Shown piece by piece: positions 21,879 through 31,827 of a stretch of 64,000 nt of DNA; position 1 is the stretch's first letter; each line of letters starts with the position of its first letter. The stretch comes from Symbiodinium natans. Lineage: Eukaryota > Sar > Dinophyceae > Suessiales > Symbiodiniaceae. The notes below the pieces were generated by a model. It saw only the letters and a list, made by a program, of their open reading frames with translations, was not told the DNA's origin and made no database searches. A program made the position numbers and the translations under genes. The DNA lies in contig CAJNDS010000331.1 in the NCBI GenBank assembly GCA_905221605.1, forward strand, positions 26,597 to 90,596. The letters run 5' to 3'.

Positions 21879-22725
21879 ACATCCCCACCTTAGGGATTTG
21901 GATTTGGGCACTCCGAGGAGTCTCTGGGCTTGGGCACTCAAGGGAGTCTCTAAAGTTGGGCACTCCAGGCAGTCGGAGTGCCCAACCCTAAAGTCTTTCT
22001 GGAGTGCCCATGTTGAGCGGTTCAGTGTTGCCAGCGCTACTTGTTGCTCGCACACACTCATCTGTATAGTGTGGTTCGCGCCGCCCTCAGAAGTGGAAGG
22101 ATTATGTAGGACCCAGTGTTTCTGAAGTGCCATCTCCCTGGAGCGCCCAACCCAGACACTCCAGCATAGCCCACCCCCAGCTTTTTCTGGAGTGCCCAAG
22201 CCCAGAGTCTCCCACCCCCACTAGAGTGCCCAACTCAGGGAGTGTCCCTACCCCCAAAATACCATGATCCTTAGTATGGGAACCTTATCAAAAAAGAACC
22301 CGATCATGCGAGACGCCCATTTAAGGGCATGCATGAGAAGCTCCAAAGGCACGAGTGGCTCGAATTTTATTGCAGCTCCCCTCATCTTATCTAATGTGGG
22401 GTCCCATACTAAAATAGAATAGGGTTTTGGGCGCACTCGAGGAGTCTGGGGCGGGCACGGGGAGATTCTCAAGTCTAGGGCGTCTTTGGGGTTGGGCACT
22501 CCAGGGAGACCTCGGGGTTGGGCGCTCCAGGGAGACCCTGCGGTTGGGCACTCCAGGAGACTGCGGGGTTCTGAGTTTGGGCACTCCAGGAACACTCTGA
22601 CATTGGGCACTCGAGTTTCTCAGGTTGGGCAGTCCAGCGAGTCTCCAGGACTCTAGGAGTAGACCAGTTCCGGGCGAGGAGAAAAGTTGAGTTTAAAATC
22701 TAACAACCCCACACCGAAGGTGGGG
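21879..22725. repeat. 'GGGCACTCC' repeat element, copy 1
   Basis: Array of TTGGGCACTCCAGG-like units in both orientations (GGAGTGCCCAA on the left part, GGGCACTCC on the right). It starts at GAACATCCCCACCTT and ends at ACACCGAAGGTGGGGAA, so the ends form a short terminal inverted repeat (CCCCACCTT / AAGGTGGGG). The same start and end enclose the array at 48817-49115. The LINE 3' tail lies inside this copy at 22011-22090. Confidence 0.8.
22011..22090 (+). mobile_element. Solo LINE 3' tail
   Basis: About 80 bp closely similar to 9376-9452 (shared words: GTTGCCAG, CTTGTTGCT, CACACTCATCTGTA, GTGTGG). It has no coding part and is embedded within the GGGCACTCC repeat. Confidence 0.75.
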
Positions 22726-22729
22726 AAAT

Positions 22730-23560
22730 GAAGAAAAAACAGGAGGGAAGGAGGGAAGAAGGTAGCGAGGGAGAGAGACCGAGACGAGAGAAAGTACGCT
22801 GAGCTCGTTTCAACGTGTCGCTTCAACGCGAAGGCACACGCTGGCCTCGATGGCCGCGCTGGACACGCGGGCTATGCCGTGTCGGACATTGCACATATCC
22901 AGCCAGCAGCACAGACGGCACAGACGCTCTGAGATTCGATACGTGGAGCATGTGAGCATGCACGCATGTGCACAGCATGCCTCAGCATGTGCACAGCACT
23001 TAGCAGCTTAGCATGACTGTTTTGCTGAAGGCGAGAATCGCTGCTGGAGGAGAGTGACTCTCAAAGAAAGCTCTTGAACAACTCTTCTGAAGCTGCTTTC
23101 TAGCAGCTAGCATTTTCTAGCTCTCCAATGCTTTTGAGCCCGAGAGGCGCTTCGGGCGCAGCTCCCTGTCGGCGACTGGGAGGCTGGGGGGCTGGGGCTG
23201 GAAGATCTAGGAAGACTAGGCTGGGGGAAAAGCGTCTCTCTTTGATCAACTCGCTTACAAGGTGTGAGAAGTGACACAGTCTTGTGATGCACAGTTGCAT
23301 TGTAACACAGCAACTCATGTAAGTCGGTGGGAAAAGTCGTTGGTTCGAGCCTTGGGCCTTGAGAGGCGAGCGCCGAGACTGCTGGCACGGAGTGTGCTTT
23401 GTGCCTGGACGAGTTCCGTAACAAAGACAAGGTGACTCGCTTGGCCTGCTTCCACGCCGCGAGCCGAGAGTCACTGCACGCAGAGTAACGTTCAGACGCT
23501 GAGTTACGTACAGACTCTTTAGCAGACCTAGAGAGAAAGAAAAAGAGAGAGGGATAAAGG
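22730..23560. other. Unique sequence with minor repeats
   Basis: GGGAAGGAG-like purine words near 22740, and an imperfect CAGCATGTGCACAGCA repeat near 22950-23000. No gene is recognised on +. A long minus ORF overlaps the copia fragment described next. Confidence 0.4.
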
Positions 23561-23571
23561 GTATGCGTGAC

Positions 23572-23742
23572 CCATCCCAACTTAGCACTTTGAAGACGGA
23601 GATACCATCGTCGTGGTGCGTTCGTGTGGCCGTAGACAGGCGAGGACAACTTATAGAGGAGGCCCTTGTAATTCCAGTCGCACATAGGAAGGGGCTCTTG
23701 CAAGCTCCAGTCCACAACGGTACTTTGCGAGATGTAGCCCAC
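23572..23742 (-). pseudogene. Ty1/copia-type reverse transcriptase fragment
   Basis: Read on the minus strand: DWNYKGLLYKLSSPVYGHTN followed by APRRWYLRL. This matches the copia RT block in which a Leu-rich segment is followed by YG.xx.APR.WY. Only about 57 residues are recognisable. There is no YVDD box, integrase or terminal repeat next to it. The minus ORF continues in two frames, suggesting decay. It is a fossil scrap unrelated to the element at 40.8-47.7 kb as far as I can see. Confidence 0.65.
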
Positions 23743-23749
23743 TGCCCTC

Positions 23750-25320
23750 GCGGCTCAAGAGTGGCAGGTGAGGGACCTTGTGCACGATGATTCACGATGC
23801 GAGCCTGGGGGAGACGGCTGATGCGAGCTGATGTCGAGGGTTTTTGGTTTGATGGCGCGAGCGTGCAGTCGGCTGAGCCAGGTATCAGGAGCAGGTCATC
23901 GAAGACGTTCGAGAGTTCAAGTCCATGTCGAGGTGGTCCTCGGGCTGGTCAAAGGTTCAACCCAAGGGTAAGCTTCAGCCCTGACGGGTGCTTAGGCAGC
24001 TCTCCGGCTTGCGGATGGAGAGGCATTAGGCAGAGAGGTTGAAGGACAGTCCGGTAGGACTGTGTGCAGGGGCCAAGTGAATGGCTCAGCATCAAGTCTC
24101 ACTGCTGAGACAACCAAAGTTGAGTTGAACATGCCATAGCTGAAGCATGTGGTGCCAGCAAAAACTTGTGGTATTCACAAGTGCTTCCGTCACATCATTA
24201 AATGGATGCACTTGCCAAAGCCCTGAACACTTGCTCGACAAAGCTTGCGCATCCACTGCTTCTGAGGGCGGCGCGGAACAAGCCTACCAATGCGTATGAG
24301 GGCGGCACGAGCACTTCCCTACTTCTGAGGTCCGCGCACAACTGGACTACAGTATCAGAAGGCATGTGCCTTCCAACTGGGATTGGCGCAAGGCACCAAC
24401 ACTGGACAGCACTGAGTGCGAGGGTCGCGTGCAGAAGACGCAGCCCGGCTCGTCAACTACCCCTCTTCTCCCCCGTTCTGCACGCGAACGCAGCAAGCCC
24501 AGTCTGACCACACAATGGATAATTGACCCGTGTGCCTCGGTGAGTTCTGAGCGCCACGCAGAGCTCCTGAAGTAAATCTGGAACCGCTCTTAGGGACTCA
24601 AGTGCAGGTGACTGACCTGACAATCGCAGCGGGGTATACGAACCTGCCGCCGACGAAGTGGCACGGCGCCTGCGGCGTCCAAAAGACATGCAGCGCCTCC
24701 ACCGTAGCGCTCGCCGGCTGCACCTTCTGCACACGGTACGTCGGACAGTCGCGCAACCAGTGATCCGGTGAATCGCAGGACGCAAACTTTCCTTCAGGCG
24801 CTGCTGCACCGCACCGTCTCCTTTGCCCTTCTGCAGTTCTTTCCTTCGACTAGCGCAGAATCGTCAAGCCCGTCAGGGTGGGCAATATTCGCGAGTAGTT
24901 TCCACCCAGCGCTTAATCGTCACGTGTAGTGGCGAAAGCACAAAAGGGGGTCACCGGGTCACCTTCCGTATCCGACGTTGATGATTTTTATCCAAGTATT
25001 TGCAAATGATTGTTTTTGTGAAAATGTTTTCTCTGACGACCTGCCTGCCCCCGCGCCCCGGCAGCGCCACGACTTCCGCTTGCGTCGCGAAGTAGCGCAC
25101 GAGGTCGGCAAAGTCCTCCGAGACGAAGCAGAACTCGAACCCGCGCCGGAGCCACCGTCCTCGGCGACTCCAACGTCAGCGGGCTCAGCGCTTCTCAGCG
25201 CCAATGTCCATGCCCTCCGGCCCTCCGACTCCTAAACGAAGTCGAGGAGGTCCTCATCGAGGACATGTCGCGCTTCCATGCGCTTCCCAGCGTTGCCAAG
25301 AGTCGCTACCAATGCCCAAA
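23750..25320. other. Unique sequence, no recognised gene
   Basis: Short open frames on both strands. Words such as TTCTGAGG(G/T)CGGCGC near 24255-24335 recur twice. It may include more decayed transposon sequence. Confidence 0.35.
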
Positions 25321-25327
25321 ACAGGGT

Positions 25328-25440
25328 TGCCACGGTTCGGTTCGGTTCGGTTTCTGAGAACCGAACCTTAATTACGCGCGGTTCGGTTCCAGTCCGGTTC
25401 GGTTCGCACGGTTCGGTTCGGCGGTTCGGACGGTTCGCAT
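25328..25440. repeat. Pentamer-type repeat (GGTTC)n, left block
   Basis: Many GGTTCGGTTCGGTT words, with one inverted AACCGAACC. A similar block occurs at 28690-28806, on the other side of the satellite region. Confidence 0.85.
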
Positions 25441-25549
25441 TCTGTGCATGTCACTCTAAGGGTACCCTAAACCGTATGACAAGAGCCGTCGTTTCATTCA
25501 AGGTATGTTGTGCTCACCTTGTGATGGGGGGTTGAGCCCTAGAAAACCC

Positions 25550-25800
25550 TAAACCCTACAGCGTGCAATCTGGCAGCTTTGTGGCTTGAAAAGCGTACTC
25601 CCGGCGAGCGGGGCCAGCACAAAGAAGCGGGGGAGTAGCTTTGTGGCTTGAGGGGGAAGCAGGGAGGCACGCGGGGGAGTACACAATCTGGCAGCTTTGG
25701 GGCTTGAATTGTCCGAAAAGCGTACTCCCCCGCACGGGTTGGGGGGGAGCAGGGAGGCACGCGGGGGAGTACACAATCTGGCAGCTTTGGGAACCATTCA
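25550..25800. repeat. Satellite-like units with GTACTCCCCCGC / GCGGGGGAGTAC dyad
   Basis: Three copies of AATCTGGCAGCTTTG(T/G)GGCTTGAA. Between them is an inverted pair, GTACTCCCCCGC and GCGGGGGAGTAC. It carries the same dyad as the 91-bp satellite at 26.7-28.3 kb but different flanking words. Confidence 0.8.
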
Positions 25801-25970
25801 CCTAATTAGAGCCCAAAACTGCTTTGTAGGTTCGACAGTTGGGATTGCCTGAAACCTTAAGCCCTGCAGTTCGCATCTCAAGACCCATGAGTGTTTTGGG
25901 GGGTGTGCGCCCCTCCAACCACGCCAGGCGGTGGGTCTGGGTCTGACACCCCCTCCCCCTCCCGCCCCCG

Positions 25971-26006
<36 letters not shown>
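25971..26006. repeat. Poly-C run, about 32 bases
   Basis: A C homopolymer within a C-rich stretch. Its length in the true genome is uncertain, since such runs are poorly resolved by sequencing. Confidence 0.85.
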
Positions 26007-26008
<2 letters not shown>

Positions 26009-26111
26009 TTTGAAAACCCCCATATGCATATGCTAGGATGGCCATTAAACAACCCTCTGAAAGAGATTCCTAGATATGATCCTCCCAAACCTAAAAAGGG
26101 AAAATCTGAAT

Positions 26112-26172
26112 GCTTAGCTCGGGGCCTGCCGGTTTCAAGGGCATACTCTTGCCAACCGAGCCAGGAACTGGG
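26112..26172 (-). pseudogene. tRNA-like 5' half
   Basis: On the minus strand TGGCTCGGTTGG resembles an internal A box and is followed by a CTTGAAA anticodon-loop-like heptamer. No B box or pairing acceptor stem follows. At best it is a partial tRNA or SINE relic. Confidence 0.25.
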
Positions 26173-26262
26173 AGCCCAGCCCCAGGCCCCCCCCCTGCCC
26201 CTCCCCGTGCCCCGCCCGTGCTCCTAGGATTTAGTGGCAGTTACTAATGCGTTTTTTCCTCG

Positions 26263-26336
26263 CGTCATGAGGGGGATTCGAGCCGCCAACCTTTGGGTTT
26301 AGAGGTGCACGGCTTATCCGTTACGCTATTGACTCC
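26263..26336 (-). pseudogene. Degenerate tRNA-like sequence with A and B boxes
   Basis: On the minus strand TAGCGTAACGGA (A box, one mismatch) is followed 45 nt later by GGCTCGAATCC (B box, one mismatch), the spacing found in a real tRNA. The 5' GTCA can pair with the 3' TGAC. The T stem pairs at four of five positions. The D stem and anticodon stem do not pair well, so a functional tRNA is unlikely. The overall look is closest to an Arg-type tRNA and would fit a tRNA pseudogene or a SINE head. Confidence 0.45.
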
Positions 26337-26356
26337 ATGGCCTTCTTTAGAAATAT

Positions 26357-26560
26357 AATTGTAAACGCTTGCGCGCGCCGCCTCGGAAGCCGGGCCGGCC
26401 CTAGGACAGGAAGGTTTCGCAAAAAAAGGGGAGGAAGGGGGGAGGGGGGGGAGGGGGGAGGAGGGGGGGGGAGGGCATGGGTTTGGGGGGGGTCCACAGG
26501 GCGGCAGGGAGGGGGTGGCATCACAAACTTTTGCGGAAGGGTTGGGTTAGGGGGAAGGAG
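26357..26560. repeat. Dispersed GC-rich repeat, family X, copy 2
   Basis: Starts AATTGTAAACGCTTGCGCGC, continues GCCGCCTCGGAAGCCGGG, then G-rich filler. It ends GGAAGGGTTGGGTTAGG and GGGAAGGAG. The same start and end are found at 63314-63686. Confidence 0.85.
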
Positions 26561-26689
26561 TGAGTTCATTGTAAATGACCTAAAAACGCGAAACGAATAG
26601 TGGCAGCCACCAACTCGTTTTACGGTCGTGTTGGGGGGTTGCCTTTGTGGAGCTCTCAGAGGAGTTTTATTCCGCGACACGAATTAGTG

Positions 26690-27714
26690 GCAGACGAACT
26701 CGCTTTTCAGGCCTGAAAAGTCCCAGAATTGTACTCCCCCGCGCTTGTGCGGTCCCCCGTCCCCCCAAACGCGCCCGGGGGGGAATACAGTTTTAGAGCT
26801 TTTCAGGCGTGAAAAGCCCCAGAATTGTAGTCCCCCACGCTTGTGCCGTCCCCCGCCCCCCCCCCAACACGTGGAGTACAGTTTTAGAGATTTTCAGGCC
26901 TGAAAAGCTCCAGAATTGTACTCCCGCGCGCTTCTGCCGTCCCCCGTCCCCCCCAAACAGTTTTAGAGCTTTTCAGGCCCAGAATTGTACTCCCCCGCAC
27001 TTGTGCCATCCCCCTTCCACCTAAACGCGGGGGAGTACAGTTTTAGAGCTTTTCAGGCCTGAAAAGCTCCAGAATTGTACATCAAAAGTCCCAGAATTGT
27101 ACTCCCCCACGCTTCTACCGTCCCCCGTCCCCTCCAAACGCGAGGGAGTACAGTTTTAGAGATTTTCAGGCCTGAAAAGCTCCAGAATTGTACTCCCCCG
27201 CGCTTGTGCCGTCCCCCGTCCCCCCCAAACGCGGGGGAGTACAGTTTTAGAGATGTTCAGGCCTGAAAAGCTCCAGAATTGTTCTCCCGCACGCTTGTGC
27301 CGTCCCCCGTCCCCCCCAAACGCGGGGGGGAGTACAGTTTTAGAGATTTTCAGGCCAGAAAAGCTCCAGAATTGTACTCCCCCGCGCTTCTGCCGCCCCC
27401 ACCCCCCCCCCCCCCCAAACGCGGGGAGTACAGTTTTAGAGATTTTCAGGCCTGAAAAGCTCCAGAATTGTACTCCCCCGCGCTTGTGCCGTCCCCCGTC
27501 CCCCCCAAACGCGGGGGAGTACAGTTTTAGAGATTTTCAGGCCTGAAAAGCTCCAGAATTGTACTCCCCCGCGCTTGTGCCGTCCCCCGTCCCCCCCAAA
27601 CGCGGGGGAGTACAGTTTTAGAGATGTTCAGGCCTGAAAAGCTCCAGAATTGTTCTCCCGCACGCTGTGCCGTCCCCCTCCAGAATTGTACTCCCCCGCG
27701 CTTCTGCCGCCCCC

Positions 27715-27756
<42 letters not shown>

Positions 27757-28310
27757 ACGCGGGGGGTACAGTTTTAGAGATTTTCAGGCCTGAAAAGCTT
27801 TCCCGCGCTTCTGCCGTCCCCCGTCCCCCCCAAACGCGGGGGAGTACAGTTTTAGAGATTTTCAGGCCTGAAAAGCTCCAAAATTGTACTCCCCCGCGCT
27901 TCTGCCGTCCCCCGTCCCCCCCAAACGCGGCGGAGTACAGTTTTAATTAGAGATTTTCAGGCCTGAAAAGTCCCATAATTGTACTTGTGCCGTCCCCCGC
28001 CCGTCCACCCCCAAACGTGGGGAGTACAGTTTTAGAGATGTTCAGGCCTGAAAAGTCCCGGAATTGTACTCCCCCGCGCTTCTGCCATCCCCCGTCCCCC
28101 CGTTAAACGCGGGGGAGTACAGTTTTAGAGATTTTCAGGCCTTGAAAGCTCCAGAATTGTACTCCCCCGCGCTTCTGCCGTCCCCCGTCCCCCCCCGCTT
28201 CTGCCGTCCCGCGTCCCCCCCAAACGCGGGGGAGTACAGTTTTGGAGATTTTCAGGCCTGAAAAGCTCCAGAATTGTACTCCCCCGCGCTTGTGCCGTCC
28301 CCCGTATAAA
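26690..28310. repeat. 91-bp satellite with two internal dyads, about 17 units
   Basis: Each unit carries the perfect palindrome TTTTCAGGCCTGAAAA. It also carries an inverted pair, TTGTACTCCCCCGCG and CGCGGGGGAGTACA, enclosing a C-rich loop (CTTGTGCCGTCCCCCGTCC). Units are joined by GTTTTAGAG(A/C)T. Differences are point changes, loop length and a few partial units (for example 27060-27085 and 27660-27690). A C homopolymer of about 40 bases inflates one loop (27714-27753). Confidence 0.92.
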
Positions 28311-28690
28311 CCCTTAAGACATGAACAGCTAGGGGGGGGCGTTGCGGGCAGGATTTTTTAGAAACTGGCCCCAAAAACACTAGGATACCCTAAATTTCTT
28401 AGCTAGAGGGCAACCGCAAATCGACCAATATTCCCGGGTCTAGGGTCTTACTTTCTTGTACAATGGTTTCTTATACAATGGTTTTTTTGTATTTACAAAA
28501 TAGGCCTCAAAAGGGTTTCTACCCAAAAAACACCACCGAATCCCATATAGAAACAACAGCAAAGCCCACAAAAGACCTAAACTACAAAAACTAAACACAC
28601 ACAAAATCCCTGCCCCCTGACCCCTCCACTCACTCCTTCCCTCCACTCCATTCCACTCCACTTCACTCCACTCCGTTGGTTAGGCTTCAG
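28310..28690. other. Unique AT-richer sequence, no gene seen
   Basis: Contains a TTTCTTGTACAATGG / TTTCTTATACAATGG direct repeat (about 28452-28483) and CACTCCA repeats (about 28620-28675). Confidence 0.45.
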
Positions 28691-28806
28691 AACCTTTTCC
28701 GGTTCGGTTTTCTACGGTTCGTACCCGGTTCGGTTAGCTCTCGTTTCGGTCTTTATCGGTTCGGTTCCCGCGGTTCCGGTTCCCGGTTCGCGGTTCGGTT
28801 CCGCGG
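28690..28806. repeat. GGTTC-type repeat, right block
   Basis: CGGTTCGGTT, CGGTTCCGG and CCGGTTCGCGG words, matching the block at 25328-25440. Confidence 0.8.
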
Positions 28807-29090
28807 CTTTCCTGCTAAAATCCCGTAGCAGCCGTAGCAAAGCCTCTACAACGCACTATGCGAAGCGCGACGTTTGGCTAAGCCTGCTTGGCAGGCACAA
28901 GGGAGGGGAGAAAAGGTAGGGAAAACACTTGGGCCCCTATGGGACCTGGCCGAGGCGAATGTAAAGGTGCGTGCCGAGACAGCAAAAAGCTGGCCGATGC
29001 TATAGAGGATGTGATCGCAGATGCGAAAGATGTGCGAATGTGCGAAGTCTGAAGTGAACTCAGCGACTGAGCAGCTTTCTTGTGGCTGAG

Positions 29091-29174
29091 GCCTTCCACA
29101 GCCACTGCCTTGAGCCATGGCTGGCGCGCTCCAGCACCTGCCCCACCTGCAAGTTGGACCTCTTGGAGAGCTAG
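29091..29174 (+). CDS. RING-H2 zinc finger protein, terminal exon
   Basis: Opens after GGCTGAG|G and reads AFHSHCLEPWLARSSTCPTC then KLDLLES and TAG at 29172. This is the second half of a RING-H2 finger: a His ligand, then Cys two positions on, a Trp-Leu motif, and the closing Cys-Pro-x-Cys pair. RING-H2 domains bind two zinc ions and usually mediate E3 ubiquitin ligase activity. The first half (C-x2-C...C-x-H) must lie in an upstream exon, which I could not find between 28.8 and 29.09 kb. The stop seven residues after the last Cys would make the RING C-terminal. The motif match is strong; the gene is partial in this annotation. Confidence 0.72.
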   Translation, partial: AFHSHCLEPWLARSSTCPTCKLDLLES

Positions 29175-29179
29175 AAATT

Positions 29180-29990
29180 AAGGAAACTCCTGAGTATTCC
29201 TGACTGCGATGAGCACCGCGAGCGCCCTTAAGGCCTTAAGACTGCACTGTTGGATGGAAAATATTTGCTGCTCTGTGGATACTGTTACAAGAGCGCAGAG
29301 TGGTTTCTTGCTGTATGTTGCTGTATGTTGCTGTGTGTTACTGTAAAGTTGTCGTGGCTTCTGTGGAGTCTTAAGCTGTGAATTGCGCAAAGCCGCACGC
29401 GACACGTCAACTGTCACAACGCAACTCTTGAGGGGGGTCCGCGCTGGCTGAGAGAAAAAAAGGAACCTCATGATCAGCATCTGTTGTCGTCGTGGCTATC
29501 TGGCTATCCGCATCCAGGAACATCCACAGAATCTCCGTGCGTTGGACTTTTTGCGCTCGGCTTTGCTCCAAAAGGGAGTGGGTCCCCGTCTCGGCGCGGG
29601 AGTAGGGCCGCTCAAGTACCCCGCCGAGGCGAGAGAGCACTTTGCATCTCTCCACTGCTCCTCTCCACTGCTCTCTCTGTCTCTCTGTCTCTGTCTCTCT
29701 TCACTTTGCCCTATGGCGCCGAGCGCAGTGCTTCTTGAGCAGACTTCACAATCCTACCTGCTCTCTCTTTTTAAGTCTCTTTTTGATGCTTACTCAGAAG
29801 AGGAGGAACTCTGCGTGTGATTCTCGCACATGTCCTCGGATGTTGGAAGTACTTTGCAGTCACACCAAGAACTTGCAGCGGCTTAAGTTCATTGCTCATG
29901 AGTTGAGATGAGATTGCAAGCCTTGACTCGCCTTGACTGAATGAGCTACTGCAGTAGTCTCAACATGTTGCTCCTGTGACATATGTTGCT
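29180..29990. other. Sequence with possible exons, unrecognised
   Basis: A minisatellite GTATGTTGCT (about 29311-29335) occurs here. An open + segment near 29485-29640 reads YLAIRIQEHPQNLRALDFLR, which could be a helical repeat, but no splice chain was closed. Confidence 0.3.
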
Positions 29991-30000
29991 CTCGTGAGCA

Positions 30001-30165
30001 GGTGTGTGTTCGCTGCCGAGCCTTCGCAGAGCGAGCGGGCGAGGACATGAAGGAGACCTCCACCTACCTGCTAGCCAAGCCCTTACGAGAGCCTTGCGAG
30101 CCTTACGGCCCTCTCATGCGGTCTTTCAGTCATGCATAGGTGCAACAGAGGGTGGAGAGCATGCA
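30001..30165 (+). CDS. Probable exons of a coiled-coil-like protein
   Basis: An exon opens after GAGCAG|G at 30002 and reads VCVRCRAFAERAGEDMKETS then TYLLAKPLR before a possible GA donor (about 30089). A second opens after CATAG|G at about 30140 and reads VQQRVESMQRDLL. Both are phase 0 and both have heptad-like hydrophobic spacing. The 5' end, later exons and function are unknown. Candidate later exons are near 30250-30300 (ASVLFGRPSYRKPSTEPEPG) and 30460-30545 (FLGYPSGSTKAAVVTYGERK). The second of these has the alternating pattern of a small alpha/beta or RNA-binding domain, but this is a guess. Confidence 0.4.
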
Positions 30166-30549
30166 GAGAGATCTCTTGTGCTCTCGCTCTTCCTCTCTTT
30201 CGCTTTCCGTTCTCTTTTGCTCTCTTGCTCTCCCTGGAGCCCAGAACCGCGCCAGCGTCCTCTTCGGGCGCCCCTCCTACCGGAAGCCTTCGACGGAGCC
30301 GGAGCCCGGCTGCCTCGATGGGCCGGGGGTCCCATTCTGAAGAGTGAAAGTACCCACTTGCTTGAACAAGAAAAACGCAAGAAAGGAAGACACACACACT
30401 CTCTTTTGCAAGAGTTCACATGCTCGTCTTTGCATTTCGAGTGCTCTTCTCGCCAGTTGCTTCGCCCGGTTCCTCGGATACCCCAGCGGCAGCACGAAGG
30501 CCGCCGTGGTCACTTACGGCGAGCGGAAGGCCGCCATAGAATGCCACAG

Positions 30550-31250
30550 ACGCCGCAGCAGCGGCAGCAGCAGCAGCAGAGAGAGAGAGCGAGAGAAAGG
30601 TCAAGCGCGCATTGTCAACCGGGCCTTTCGATCAAACTTATTACAGGATCATGTTGAAGGGGAGCATAAGCCCAAATTAACCCACACAGGAGAACAGAGG
30701 GGGGCATTACCCGACTGGACCACGCCCTTTAGGGCGACCCCCTTGGGGGTATGTGCTGTGGAAGGAAAGAAGGTCAAGCGGGCGGGCGGGAAGGAGGGAG
30801 GGAGGGAGGGAAGGAGGGAGAAAAACCACATCTTGAGAGATGGCGCTAAGACCTGTACACGTCTGCTACCTGAGATGATTCACATAGTGTCACACAGGCG
30901 CACCTAGCCGCTGCCCAGTAGAGAAGAAGCGAGAGAGAGAGAGAGAGAGAATGCGTGTGAGAGAGAGGGAGACTCGAACCTGACCCTCATGCGAGGAAGA
31001 AGAAGAAGACGCAGAAGTGCAAGCTAAACTCCCGAATGCCGGGTCAGCAAAGCTCTCAACCGACAAGACAGGAAACAGAGCGTAAAGCGAAGACAGCGAA
31101 GAGCATGAAGGAAGCACTCCAAGAAGCACCCTTCAACTCCGCAACAGGTCACCGGCGTCACCCATAAACCAGATTCCTGAGGTCGGGGATACATATCAAG
31201 AAGGGTACGTATCACATAGGGGCCTTGGGGTTTGCAGAGACTTGAAGAAA
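30550..31250. other. Low-complexity and unique sequence
   Basis: CAG and GA repeats (about 30555-30600), a GGGA-rich purine block (about 30780-30825), a GA run (about 30925-30950), then sequence with no recognised gene. Confidence 0.45.
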
Positions 31251-31598
31251 ACTGAACAATAAATTTAAAAGGATTTTGAATAATTCAGAATGTTCTGGCA
31301 TATTTTGGAAGGTTTTGGAGTATTTTGGTTGTTTTAAGGATTTTGTGTGATTTTCTGGAATTGTCTGATGTTTTGTTGGAATTTTTTTAGTTTTGGACTT
31401 CTTGGATTTTTTGGAATTATTGACGAATATTCTTGAGTCAAAAGATCTGGAATATGTTTACGATTGTTTTTTGTGTTTTTACTATTATGCAATTTTTACT
31501 ATGTAAAGTAAACATTATAAAGAGTATGTGTACTGCACAATCTTTCTTATGTATATATATATATATATATAAGACAATATATATATATATGCACAAAA

Positions 31599-31633
<35 letters not shown>

Positions 31634-31790
31634 TATGCTGATTTATTTATGATATATTCTATATTATACATTTATATTATATACTAGATATTAAATATTC
31701 TGCATCACATATTATATGTTGCATGTTATGTATTGTACATTGTACTACAAAAATACATATAAGTAGATAAATCTTATATATATATATACT

Positions 31791-31827
<37 letters not shown>

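Noticed and set aside
23100-23570. Extension of the copia fragment into a full pol gene
   Set aside because: No YVDD, RNase H or integrase motif could be read on the minus strand; the frames are Ser/Pro-rich and unrelated.
26690-28310. CRISPR array; the units contain GTTTTAGAGCT, which resembles a Cas9-type repeat start
   Set aside because: Units are contiguous 91-bp satellite copies with no unique spacers, no cas genes, and a eukaryotic context. The 11-base likeness is a coincidence.
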